Origin: Paraglaciecola sp. 20A4
GTDB taxonomy: Bacteria; Pseudomonadota; Gammaproteobacteria; Enterobacterales; Alteromonadaceae
Assembly (NCBI RefSeq): GCF_011378905.1
Contig: NZ_WTPY01000006.1
Span: forward strand, 53,682 to 117,681
Direction: 5' to 3'
DNA: 64,000 nt
Shown here: positions 54,744 to 62,921 of the stretch, one piece after another
How positions within the stretch are numbered: position 1 is the first letter of the stretch
Layout of the letters: every line of letters begins with the position of its first letter
Program-made: the position numbers and the translations under genes
The notes under the pieces: generated by a model
What the model was told of the DNA's origin: nothing
The model's database searches: none
The model's input: the letters and a program-made list of their open reading frames with translations, nothing else

Positions 54744-55826
54744 ATGGGTCAATATCGAAAGCCATTTTTGATTGTAAGTTGTTTACTCGTCATCGTGTTT
54801 ATTGCTGGATATTTATATAAGCAAAGCCGTGCGCCATTAGAGATTGATGTTTTGCGTGTAAGCCCAGGCGATGCACAGTTAGTACTCGCTGTTGTCGGAC
54901 GTGTGCGCAACAAAGATGTGGTTGATGTACGAGTTGAGTTTGCCGGCAAGGTTACCGCTTTGCTGGTTGATGAAGGTGACAAGGTTAATCGTGGCGATAC
55001 TATTGCTGAGGTGCGTTCTGCGGCGCAGCAAGCTGCACTTGGTGAGGCGGATGCCGACTTGCGTGCAGTTAAAGCGCAACTCGACTTCGCGGCTCAGGAT
55101 TATAAGCGTATAGCGGCGTTATCAAAAAAAGGGTTAGTCGCTAATTCATTGCTTGATCAAGCTCGTACTAATCTTGAATCTGCCCAAGCAAAACTGGGTT
55201 CATCACAGGAGGCTCGTAACCAAGCCCGAATTCGGGTCGATGACTATATTATTCAAAGTCCGCTCGATGGGGTTGTGCTGTCGCGCCCGATAGACCAAGG
55301 ACAAGTGGTTGGTCTCAGTGATACGCTTTATCAAATAGGCTCTGTTGGTCCCATTGAGATAGAAGCTGAAGTAGATGAGATTTACGCTTCAGAGCTCGTA
55401 CTTGGTATGCAAGCCCTACTTGCGCCCACTGGTAAACAACAGGTAACGAAAGGACGTATCACTGAAATATCTCCAAGAGTAAACCCGTTAAATGGATCAA
55501 GGCTTACGCGCTTAATGTTAAATGAATTTAACGCCGACTTTGTGCCGGGGCGTTCAATCGATGTGAATATTTATGTGCAATCCTTTGACGAAGTACTTAG
55601 CGTGCCTAGGAGTGCCCTTAGAAAAGAAGGCGATAGTTGGTTTGTTTACACCATTGTCGATACAACAATAAAGTCTAATATTGTGACCTTTATCGATTGG
55701 CCAGGTAGTTCAGTTGTATTGGAGACAGGTCTACATTCAGGCGCGTTAGTTGCTCTTGATGCAACTATTGCTGCTGTCGCTTTAGCTAAAAATCAAAGCG
55801 TTAGTACCAAGAAAATGGAGGACTAA
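54744..55826 (+). CDS. HlyD/MacA family efflux periplasmic adaptor
   Basis: 360-residue membrane-fusion protein with an N-terminal anchor (FLIVSCLLVIVFIAGYLY), a biotinyl-like half-motif (VEFAGKVTALLVDEGDKVNRG), an alpha-hairpin about 85-165 (AALGEADADLRAVKAQLDFA), the second half DYIIQSPLDGVVLSRPID, and a beta-barrel. It links an inner-membrane ABC pump to an outer-membrane channel. First gene of a three-gene operon; its stop overlaps the permease start. Confidence 0.87.
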   Translation: MGQYRKPFLIVSCLLVIVFIAGYLYKQSRAPLEIDVLRVSPGDAQLVLAVVGRVRNKDVVDVRVEFAGKVTALLVDEGDKVNRGDTIAEVRSAAQQAALGEADADLRAVKAQLDFAAQDYKRIAALSKKGLVANSLLDQARTNLESAQAKLGSSQEARNQARIRVDDYIIQSPLDGVVLSRPIDQGQVVGLSDTLYQIGSVGPIEIEAEVDEIYASELVLGMQALLAPTGKQQVTKGRITEISPRVNPLNGSRLTRLMLNEFNADFVPGRSIDVNIYVQSFDEVLSVPRSALRKEGDSWFVYTIVDTTIKSNIVTFIDWPGSSVVLETGLHSGALVALDATIAAVALAKNQSVSTKKMED

Positions 55827-57028
55827 TGCCATTTTCATTATTAGTGTCGTGGCGTTATATCACTGCAAACAGTTTTCAAACACTGTTACTGGTGCTGGGT
55901 GTGGCGCTTAGTGTGGTGGTATTTGTGTTTATTACGGCGTTAATTAATGGCCTTAGTATTTTTTTAACTCAGGAAACCACAAGTAAAATTGCACACGTCG
56001 AACTAGAGCCCCCGAATAGAATAGCGCGAGTATTGATAGATGACTCACGTTTTGTGGCACAACCTGTGTCTACGTTGCAACGCAAACAAATACGTAATTG
56101 GCAGCAGGTAATCGACATTGCTCAATTCACTCCCGGTGTAAGCGCAATTAGTCCTATTGTTGAAGGAAATGGTTTTTTGGTACGAGGAGAAGCGACCCGT
56201 CCTGTTGCAATCCAAGGCGTTGAGCCTAGCAAGGTTGATGCAATCACCAATATTAGTGCATACATTATTTCAGGAAGCGCTGAGCTTACAACCGGTGGTT
56301 TAGTTATCGGTGCTGATTTAGCTACCGAGTTGGGGCTGCTTGTTGGCACGCCCGTATTATTAAAATCGGAACGCGGTGCAGAGCGTTTGTTACCTATCAC
56401 TGGTATTTTTCGTGTGGGTTTAGCAAGCTTAGATCAACGGGTTGGTTTCTTATCAATACGTGTGGCAAGACCGTTATTCGAATTACCCGACGGTATAACG
56501 CTATTGGGATTAAAGCTTGATGACCCTGCTAAAGCGCCGGCTATTGCTACGTTACTACACAACGCCACGCAGCTAAAAGCCACTGCATGGCAAGAAAAAA
56601 ACAAAAGTCTACAAAATGCCACTGAAGCCCAAGGTCGAACAGGTAACTTTATTCAAGCGTTTGCATTGCTGGCCATTATTATCTCTATTTCTAGCGCCCT
56701 TTTATTGTCAACCTACCGTCGTCGTGCCGAGATAGGCATTATGCGAGCTACGGGGGTTTCCAGACAATTTGTTGCGACTGTATTTATTCTGCAAGGGGTT
56801 TTTATCGGGGCTCTTGGCGCTATGTTAGGCGCAACTGCAGGTTATCTGTTATGTGTGCAATTAGCTTCTATTACCGGCCCCGATGGCGATGCAATGTTAC
56901 CAATTGCACCCAATGAGGGGGGGTATGCGTTAGTTATAACGCTTACCATTCTCGGTGCTGCTTTAGCCGCTGTGCTGCCTGCACGGGCAGCCTCTGCAGT
57001 TGACCCGGTCGAGGCAATTCAACAATGA
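55826..57028 (+). CDS. FtsX-like ABC transporter permease
   Basis: 400 residues of the MacB/LolCE/FtsX type: one N-terminal helix, a large periplasmic domain (about 45-265) and three C-terminal helices (FIQAFALLAIIISISSALLL, then VFILQGVFIGALGAMLGA, then ALVITLTILGAALAAVLPA). The mechanotransmission-type RRRAEIGIMRATGVSRQ segment is present. It starts on the stop of the adaptor and ends overlapping the ATPase start, so the three products form one pump. Cargo unknown; a peptide, lipid or lipoprotein is typical. Confidence 0.87.
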   Translation: MPFSLLVSWRYITANSFQTLLLVLGVALSVVVFVFITALINGLSIFLTQETTSKIAHVELEPPNRIARVLIDDSRFVAQPVSTLQRKQIRNWQQVIDIAQFTPGVSAISPIVEGNGFLVRGEATRPVAIQGVEPSKVDAITNISAYIISGSAELTTGGLVIGADLATELGLLVGTPVLLKSERGAERLLPITGIFRVGLASLDQRVGFLSIRVARPLFELPDGITLLGLKLDDPAKAPAIATLLHNATQLKATAWQEKNKSLQNATEAQGRTGNFIQAFALLAIIISISSALLLSTYRRRAEIGIMRATGVSRQFVATVFILQGVFIGALGAMLGATAGYLLCVQLASITGPDGDAMLPIAPNEGGYALVITLTILGAALAAVLPARAASAVDPVEAIQQ

Positions 57029-57708
57029 GTCATACACTACTGTTGGCTAAGGATATTATTAAAAGTTTTCGTAATGGCGAGCAGGAAACATGTGTTCTTA
57101 AAGGTATTGATTTAAATATACCTCAAGGAAAAATGCTTGCGTTGCAGGGCGCTTCTGGTTCAGGAAAGTCGACATTGCTTAATATTTTGGGGTTGCTCAT
57201 GCGCCCAACTGCTGGTGAGTTAATGCTATTAGACCAATCTTTAACAAATTTATCGGATGGGAGCTTGTCCAAGTATCGTAATCAACATCTAGGGTTTGTT
57301 TTTCAATATCATAATTTACTCCCCGATTTTACCGCGCTAGAAAATGTAGCTTTTCCAGCGGCCGCTCCTCAGGGGCGCCTAACGGGTGAGCTTAGAAAGC
57401 GAGCCTTGCATTTGTTAGATAGAGTAGGGCTGAGTGATCGTAGCCACTTTCTAGCAAGTCAATTGTCGGGCGGTCAAAAGCAACGGGTAGCGATTGCACG
57501 CGCACTGATAAATAAACCGGACCTTGTTTTAGCTGATGAACCTACGGGGAATCTAGATCAAGATACGGCAAAACAAGTTATGAACTTACTGCGTGAGATC
57601 AATCGCACTGACAATACGACGTTTTTAATATCGACACATGATAATAACGTAGCATCGAAATGCGATGAAATAATACGAATTACCGATGGCAAAATAGCAC
57701 CCACCTAA
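57025..57708 (+). CDS. LolD/MacB-type ABC transporter ATPase
   Basis: 227-residue ATPase. Walker A GASGSGKSTLL, Q-loop VFQYHNLLPDFTALENV, signature LSGGQKQRVAIARAL, Walker B LVLADEPTGNLD and H-loop ISTHD. The LLPDFTALENV stretch is like LolD. Four-base overlap (ATGA) with the permease. Completes an export operon of adaptor, permease and ATPase; no outer-membrane channel is encoded next to it. Confidence 0.92.
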   Translation: MSHTLLLAKDIIKSFRNGEQETCVLKGIDLNIPQGKMLALQGASGSGKSTLLNILGLLMRPTAGELMLLDQSLTNLSDGSLSKYRNQHLGFVFQYHNLLPDFTALENVAFPAAAPQGRLTGELRKRALHLLDRVGLSDRSHFLASQLSGGQKQRVAIARALINKPDLVLADEPTGNLDQDTAKQVMNLLREINRTDNTTFLISTHDNNVASKCDEIIRITDGKIAPT

Positions 57709-58133
57709 TAATAAATATGATTAAAACCTGTAACGGCCTCAGTGATAGCAGTAATGAAGATAATTCAATTACTGTTAAACCTTAGCAAAAATTCTGTTTT
57801 ACAGCATTCTTTACCTCTTCAGTTTGCCCCCACCTTAGCTTTTACCTTAGCTCTCAGCGTTTATCTTGTTTTGCGTTTTGTATAAAGCGTCACTAAATAG
57901 CCAGGGTGCAATATACGTTGCCTAAACCTCGTTATAACGATTGCTAAGTCTATGGTAGTCAAGAATAGTTATATGAATATTCAATTGTCGACCGTCGACC
58001 GTCGACCGTCGAGCGCATTCGTGATTAATGCGGGTTCTTTTTAGAGACGACATATCTCCATCGCCAATTGCTTTTTGTCAATTTCTTAAAAGCTAATTTC
58101 AGCAATGATTGACTTGTCTTGTGGGGCACTCTA
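57709..58133. other. Intergenic region with a 7-bp tandem repeat
   Basis: 425 bases without a supported gene. Four tandem copies of GTCGACC (last one GTCGAGC) at 57987-58014 form overlapping SalI-type palindromes. Otherwise featureless. Confidence 0.6.
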
Positions 58134-58151
58134 AATTTGTCCGTACAAATT
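58134..58151. promoter_or_regulatory. Palindromic operator candidate before the catabolic operon
   Basis: AATTTGT and ACAAATT are perfect arms around CCGT, 20 bases upstream of the first gene of the operon at 58171. The TTGTnnnnACAA core resembles GntR-type sites in general form. No regulator gene is adjacent. Confidence 0.5.
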
Positions 58152-58170
58152 ATTTTGCTCGAGACAGCCA

Positions 58171-58479
58171 ATGACCACCATAGTCGTATTATTCAATCTA
58201 CAAGCAGGTGTTGATGAAAGTGTTTATCGTCAATGGGCCACACAAACAGATATTCCCACCGCAGGCGGCCTCGCGTCGGTTGATTCATTCGAAGTACTTA
58301 AAGCTGAAGGTGTGTTGATGAGTGAGGCAACGCCGCCTTATGAATATATCGAAATTCTTAAAATCAACGATATGGACCAATTCGGTCAAGATGTCGCTAC
58401 CGCAACGATGCAAAAAGTCGCCAGCGAATTTCAGCAGTTTGCTGACAATCCTATCTTTATCATGACGTCAAAACTGTAG
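58171..58479 (+). CDS. HapK/REDY-like small protein
   Basis: 102 residues with a ferredoxin-like alpha/beta pattern (TIVVLFNLQAGVDESVYRQW near the start, IFIMTSKL at the end), resembling the REDY/HapK and EthD-type dimeric alpha-beta barrel proteins. First gene of the operon, eight bases before the SDR. May be a small oxygenase, isomerase or accessory protein; its role is unknown. Confidence 0.68.
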   Translation: MTTIVVLFNLQAGVDESVYRQWATQTDIPTAGGLASVDSFEVLKAEGVLMSEATPPYEYIEILKINDMDQFGQDVATATMQKVASEFQQFADNPIFIMTSKL

Positions 58480-58487
58480 AGGACATT

Positions 58488-59330
58488 ATGTCTCAATATC
58501 CAGAACTAAAAGGCAAAGTAGCTGTGATAACCGGCGCCGGGCGACAGGCCGGTCTTGGCGAAGCGATGGCAAAACGTTTAGCCGCAGAAGGCTGCAAGGT
58601 AGTGATCACCGATATCGGTAAATCTGTTAGTGAACATACCCCTGATAGCGCCATTGGCCACAGCGATGAAATGAATCAAATTGTCGCAGACATTAAGCAA
58701 GCTGGTGGTGAAGCCTGCGCGTTTGTATGCAACGTACTGGATGAAAAAGACGTACAAGCCGCGGTTAATTTCGCGGCAGAGACTTACGGCTCGGTCGACA
58801 TCTGGGTAAATAATGCCGGTATCGGTTATTTAATGAAGTCTATTTTAGACATGCAAGTGGATGAGTGGGACGCCGTACTTGGGGTTAACCTGCGCGGCAC
58901 CTTTCTTGGCATTAAGTACGCCGCTGAGCAGATGGTTAAACAGGGCCGGGGCGGTAAAATCATCAATATTGGCTCTCAAGCGTCTAAATCAGCGTTTGGC
59001 CATGCTTCCGCTTACACCACCTCGAAACACGCCATGAATGGCTTAACCCGCGTCGCGGCCATTGAGCTTGGCAGCCATAAAATTAACGTCAATGAAATTT
59101 GCCCTAACCACGTGACTACTGGCTTAGGGGCGTGGCAGAACGCGCATTTCTCAGAGGTGACAGGCAAAGGACACGAACAGTATATGCAGGACATGCGAGA
59201 CCGCATTCCTTTGGGTCGACCAGGCTTGCAAGAAGACACTGCAAAAGCCTGTGCATTTCTATGTTCAGACCAAGCTAGCTACATCACGGGCGAGTGCATG
59301 AACGTGTCTGGCGGCGAAGAATATCACTAA
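58488..59330 (+). CDS. Short-chain dehydrogenase/reductase
   Basis: 280-residue classical SDR. Cofactor motif TGAGRQAGLGEAMAKRL, NNAGIGYL, catalytic Ser in IGSQASKSAFG, and Y-x3-K as YTTSKHA. GGRP-type ending IPLGRPGLQEDTAKACAFLC and SGGEEYH. NAD-dependent oxidation or reduction of an alcohol or ketone; substrate unknown. The GAGGACAT before ATG gives a usable ribosome binding site. Second gene of the operon. Confidence 0.87.
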   Translation: MSQYPELKGKVAVITGAGRQAGLGEAMAKRLAAEGCKVVITDIGKSVSEHTPDSAIGHSDEMNQIVADIKQAGGEACAFVCNVLDEKDVQAAVNFAAETYGSVDIWVNNAGIGYLMKSILDMQVDEWDAVLGVNLRGTFLGIKYAAEQMVKQGRGGKIINIGSQASKSAFGHASAYTTSKHAMNGLTRVAAIELGSHKINVNEICPNHVTTGLGAWQNAHFSEVTGKGHEQYMQDMRDRIPLGRPGLQEDTAKACAFLCSDQASYITGECMNVSGGEEYH

Positions 59331-59369
59331 TGTTAGATGTGCAAAAAAAGAACGTAAGAGAGCAATGTA

Positions 59370-60266
59370 ATGTCAGATTTTAAATGGCCAAAAGATAAAC
59401 GACTTGCCATGTCCATCGTGGTGAATGTTGAAGAAGGCTCTGAGTACAGTGTCAAAGAAGGCGATAAAGGCATGGAGCCTGTGGACGAGTTACAAGTTCA
59501 TTTGAAAAAGCCCATGCGTAATTATGGTAACGAATCGAACTATCAATACGGTATCAATGAAGGCGCACCGCGCATCATTAAACTCCTTGATAAATACCAG
59601 ATGCCTGCCACCTGGACTGCTGCGGCATTAAGTCTGGAGCGTGCACCGCAGATTGCAGAGGCTATTCGTCGTAGAAATGACGAAGCCTGCTCCCATGGTT
59701 ATCGTTGGGTGTTTCAGTTTCGCATGGACGAAAACGAAGAACGTCAATTTATAAAAGACGCTGTCACCAGCATTGAAAAAACCACAGGTAAGCGACCTTT
59801 GGGTTGGTTATCGCGCTACTTACTTACCGAAAATACCCGGCGCTTGTTGCAAGAAGAAGGTTTCTTGTATCACATGGATGATTACAGCGCCGATGCGCCA
59901 TTTTGGGATGCAGTGCAAGGTTCAGATGAACCTATGGTTATCGTGCCTTACGCCTTGGACTCAAACGACATGAAAATGTGGGTTGCGCCGTCGCTCACCC
60001 CTGACGCTTGGTTGAAATACGCCATTGATACGTTTGATGTGCTTTACGAAGAAGGCGCAGAGCAGCCAAGAATGATGAGCTTAGGGTTGCATTTGCGTAT
60101 TATCGGTCGTCCTGGGCGTATTGGCGCACTTGAAGCGTTCTTGAAATACGTAAGCGAGAAACCTGGAGTGTGGTTTACCACACGTCAGCAGATCGCTGAA
60201 ACCTTCCAAGAGCAAGTACCTGCAACGAGCTACGTAGCTAAAGAGCAGGACGGAACAGCATCATGA
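59370..60266 (+). CDS. Polysaccharide-deacetylase-fold hydrolase (PuuE/cyclic imidase-like) 3
   Basis: 298 residues; of the three such hydrolases in this window the one closest to PuuE allantoinase. Seen: WPKDKRLAMSIVVNVEEGSE, MRNYGNESNYQYGINEGAPR, the metal motif EACSHGYRWVFQFRMDENEE, and LGLHLRIIGRPGRIGALEAF with the last His. Cytoplasmic. It overlaps the CitE-type gene by four bases (ATGA). It probably opens a ring amide or ureide; in this operon the product would then enter CoA-ester chemistry. Confidence 0.83.
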   Translation: MSDFKWPKDKRLAMSIVVNVEEGSEYSVKEGDKGMEPVDELQVHLKKPMRNYGNESNYQYGINEGAPRIIKLLDKYQMPATWTAAALSLERAPQIAEAIRRRNDEACSHGYRWVFQFRMDENEERQFIKDAVTSIEKTTGKRPLGWLSRYLLTENTRRLLQEEGFLYHMDDYSADAPFWDAVQGSDEPMVIVPYALDSNDMKMWVAPSLTPDAWLKYAIDTFDVLYEEGAEQPRMMSLGLHLRIIGRPGRIGALEAFLKYVSEKPGVWFTTRQQIAETFQEQVPATSYVAKEQDGTAS

Positions 60267-61093
60267 GCAATATTTTATGCTCCTTGCTGTTTGTACCGGG
60301 CTCACGCCCTGAGCGCTTTGAAAAAGCCCTAGGGGCAGGGGCTGATTTAGTCTGCATCGATTTAGAAGATGCCGTACTACCGAATGATAAAGACTCCGCC
60401 CGCGACGCTGTTTTAGCTTGCGTGCAAAAAACGCAAACACTTTGCGTGCGCATTAACCCTGTGGGCACCCAAACGGGTGAAAAAGATTTACAGGCTTTTG
60501 CGAATACGACGTTAGCACCTGATGTCGTGATGTTAGCGAAGTGCGAATCAGCTGATGATGTGTTGCACGCACAGCGTGTTATCGGCAAAGCCAATACACG
60601 CTTTATACCGCTAATTGAAACCCTAAAAGGGCTTGAAAACGCTTACCAAATAGCCAGCGCGAGCCAGCAAGTAGAACACATCATGTTCGGCGGTGCAGAC
60701 ATGGCAGCAGAGCTGCGCTGTGAATTCAGTTATCAGCCACTTCTTTTTGTTCGCAGTCAGTTGGTATTCGCGGCGGCTAAAGCCAATGTTGGCCTTATTG
60801 ATGTGCCATTTGTGGACATCAAAAATGAAGCTGGGCTCGTCGATGAAACCAACAACGTAAAAGCACTAGGGTTTAGCGGCAAAGCGGCTATTCACCCCTG
60901 TCAGATACAATCCATTCACCAAACCTTTATGCCCAGCGAAGAGCAAGTGGCTTACGCACAACAAGTGATGGCCGCAGTCGATGGGCCAGATGCTGGCGTG
61001 GTGGTGGTAAACAATAAAATGGTCGACAGGCCGATAATTTTAGCCTGTCAACGAACGTTAGCGTTAGTTAAAAACGCATCTTCAAATCGATAA
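60263..61093 (+). CDS. CitE family CoA-ester lyase
   Basis: 276-residue HpcH/HpaI-fold lyase of the CitE/malyl-CoA/citramalyl-CoA type. LFVPGSRPERFEKALGAGAD, the metal/CoA site CIDLEDAVLPNDKDSAR, FGGADMAAELRC and GFSGKAAIHPCQI are all diagnostic. It cleaves a beta-hydroxyacyl-CoA such as malyl-, methylmalyl- or citramalyl-CoA into a short acyl-CoA and glyoxylate or pyruvate. Lacks the CitD/CitF partners of citrate lyase, so a stand-alone acyl-CoA lyase is meant. Confidence 0.88.
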   Translation: MSNILCSLLFVPGSRPERFEKALGAGADLVCIDLEDAVLPNDKDSARDAVLACVQKTQTLCVRINPVGTQTGEKDLQAFANTTLAPDVVMLAKCESADDVLHAQRVIGKANTRFIPLIETLKGLENAYQIASASQQVEHIMFGGADMAAELRCEFSYQPLLFVRSQLVFAAAKANVGLIDVPFVDIKNEAGLVDETNNVKALGFSGKAAIHPCQIQSIHQTFMPSEEQVAYAQQVMAAVDGPDAGVVVVNNKMVDRPIILACQRTLALVKNASSNR

Positions 61094-61109
61094 CCGAGAG
61101 AGAAAACTA

Positions 61110-61628
61110 ATGGTCCAGAATGTAAAAAAAGTCGGCGAAAACCGTTATCGCGAAACCTTCGGCAGATGTTTTGAAGAGTTTACGGTGGGTGACACCTATG
61201 AGCACCGTCCCGGACGCACAATCACTAAAACGGACAATACCTGGTTCACTTTGTTAACCATGAATACTCATCCTATGCATTTTGATGACGAGTACGCTAA
61301 AGCCAGTGAATTTGGTAAATGTATTGTATGTTCGCCCTTCACCGTTGCCTTAATGGTGGGCATGAGTGTGACCGACGTCAGCCAAAAAGCCATTGCTAAT
61401 TTGGGCTGGGAAGACATCAAAATGACGTATCCCGTTTTTGAAGATGACACTTTATACGCTGAGTCAAAAGTACTGGATAAGCGCGAGTCTAAGTCTCGCC
61501 CAGGCGCCGGCATTGTTACCGTTGAAACCCTTGGTTTTAATCAAGACGGTAAGCAAGTAGGCAGCTTTGTGCGCAAGATGTTGATTGCCAAACAAGGTTA
61601 CTCAGTAGAAGAGAAAGTTAACTATTAA
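61110..61628 (+). CDS. MaoC family enoyl-CoA hydratase (mesaconyl-CoA hydratase-like)
   Basis: 172-residue single hot-dog hydratase. The catalytic Asp/His motif is DNTWFTLLTMNTHPMHFD, followed by FGKCIVCSPFTVALMVGMSV. Length and motif are those of the mesaconyl-/itaconyl-CoA-type hydratases that pair with CitE lyases. It would add water to an unsaturated dicarboxylyl-CoA to make the substrate for the lyase next door. Confidence 0.86.
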   Translation: MVQNVKKVGENRYRETFGRCFEEFTVGDTYEHRPGRTITKTDNTWFTLLTMNTHPMHFDDEYAKASEFGKCIVCSPFTVALMVGMSVTDVSQKAIANLGWEDIKMTYPVFEDDTLYAESKVLDKRESKSRPGAGIVTVETLGFNQDGKQVGSFVRKMLIAKQGYSVEEKVNY

Positions 61629-61644
61629 TCAGTAGAGGTGCGCT

Positions 61645-62820
61645 ATGTCTGAAGCATGGTCAAAAGAAGATGAGTTAGGGATCATAGACATGATCGACAA
61701 ATGGGTTGAGAACGACGTGCGACCCATTGCCAAAGAATATGATCAAGAAGACAAATACCCACATGCACTAGCTGAGCAAATGAAAGAGCTAGGTTTATTC
61801 GGCGCTACTATCGGCCAAGAATTTGGTGGGTTGGGATTGCCAGCATCGATTTATGCAAAAATCGTGATGAAAGTGGCGTCAGCGTGGATGGCACCAAGCG
61901 GCATCTTTAATTCTCATTTGATTCAAGCTTCAGCCATCGAACGCTGCGGTACTCAGGCGCAAAAAGAACGCTTTTTGCCGCGAATGGCCACCGGTGAATT
62001 ACGTGGCGGCGTAGCCCTGACGGAGCCAAACGCAGGCACCGATTTACAAGCGATTCGCAGCACCGCTGTAAGAGACGGCGATGATTACATCATCAATGGT
62101 GCAAAAACGTGGATAACCAATTCACTTAACGGTAATTCATTAGCTGTACTGGTGAAAACAGATCTAAACGCTTTGCCAGCCCATACAGGCACCAGTATGT
62201 TTATCGTTGAAACCAAAGACGAAAACGGCGAATTCAAAGCAGGCATAACCGTATCGAAAATGAAAAAAATGGGTTATCGCTCCATCGATACCTGTGAAGT
62301 CGTATTTGAAAACGTACGTGTGCCCGCTGCAAATTTGGTGGGTGAAAAAGAAGGTTCAGGCTTTAAGCATGCTATCGGAGGCCTGGAACTCGGGCGCATA
62401 AACGTAGCTGCTCGAGGAGCAGGTATTGCTAGAGGCGCCACTGAACTGGCGGTGCGTTATGCACAAGAGCGTGAAACCTTTGGCAAACCTATTTGCCAAC
62501 ATCAGGCTATTCAGCTCAAATTAGGCGAAATGGCCACGCAGGTTGAAGCTGCAAGATTGTTGATTGAGCAGGCCGCCGCTAAATACGATGCTAATGAGCG
62601 CTGTGATATGGAAGCGGGTATGGCCAAATACTTTGGCTCAGAAGCAGGGGTATTTTGTGCCAATGAAGCCATGCGTATTTTTGGCGGATATAGTTACTCA
62701 GTTGAATACGATATTGAGCGTTACTACCGAGATGCCATGTTGATGTGTATTGGCGAGGGTACCAATGAAATGCAACGCATTATCATTGCTAAACAAATTA
62801 TAGATAAGAATAAAATTTAA
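61645..62820 (+). CDS. Acyl-CoA dehydrogenase
   Basis: 391-residue FAD enzyme that makes an alpha-beta double bond in an acyl-CoA. FAD/substrate motifs VALTEPNAGTDLQAIRS and WITNS, and the C-terminal RIFGGYSYSVEYDIERYYRD with the catalytic Glu in IGEGTNEMQR. Between the hydratase and the CoA-transferase it fits oxidation of a methylsuccinyl- or related dicarboxylyl-CoA. Electrons leave through ETF, not encoded here. Confidence 0.88.
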   Translation: MSEAWSKEDELGIIDMIDKWVENDVRPIAKEYDQEDKYPHALAEQMKELGLFGATIGQEFGGLGLPASIYAKIVMKVASAWMAPSGIFNSHLIQASAIERCGTQAQKERFLPRMATGELRGGVALTEPNAGTDLQAIRSTAVRDGDDYIINGAKTWITNSLNGNSLAVLVKTDLNALPAHTGTSMFIVETKDENGEFKAGITVSKMKKMGYRSIDTCEVVFENVRVPAANLVGEKEGSGFKHAIGGLELGRINVAARGAGIARGATELAVRYAQERETFGKPICQHQAIQLKLGEMATQVEAARLLIEQAAAKYDANERCDMEAGMAKYFGSEAGVFCANEAMRIFGGYSYSVEYDIERYYRDAMLMCIGEGTNEMQRIIIAKQIIDKNKI

Positions 62821-62838
62821 TTTAATTTAATGCTTGTT

Positions 62839-62874
62839 AGCAGCGCTTAGTAAATGAATTTTCCAAGCGCTGCT
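62839..62874 (+). other. Perfect 10-bp inverted repeat inside the operon
   Basis: AGCAGCGCTT and AAGCGCTGCT flank a 16-base loop between the dehydrogenase and CoA-transferase genes. Without a T-run it is more likely an intercistronic stabilising or processing hairpin than a terminator. Confidence 0.55.
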
Positions 62875-62921
62875 CCCTATCGAAATACAGTCAAAAAACA
62901 GCTAGAGCAAAGGACACAGCC

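Noticed and set aside
57987-58014. Operator or replication iteron made of GTCGACC repeats
   Set aside because: Only four 7-bp copies with no initiator gene, no AT-rich unwinding element and no promoter arrangement; recorded as a simple repeat.
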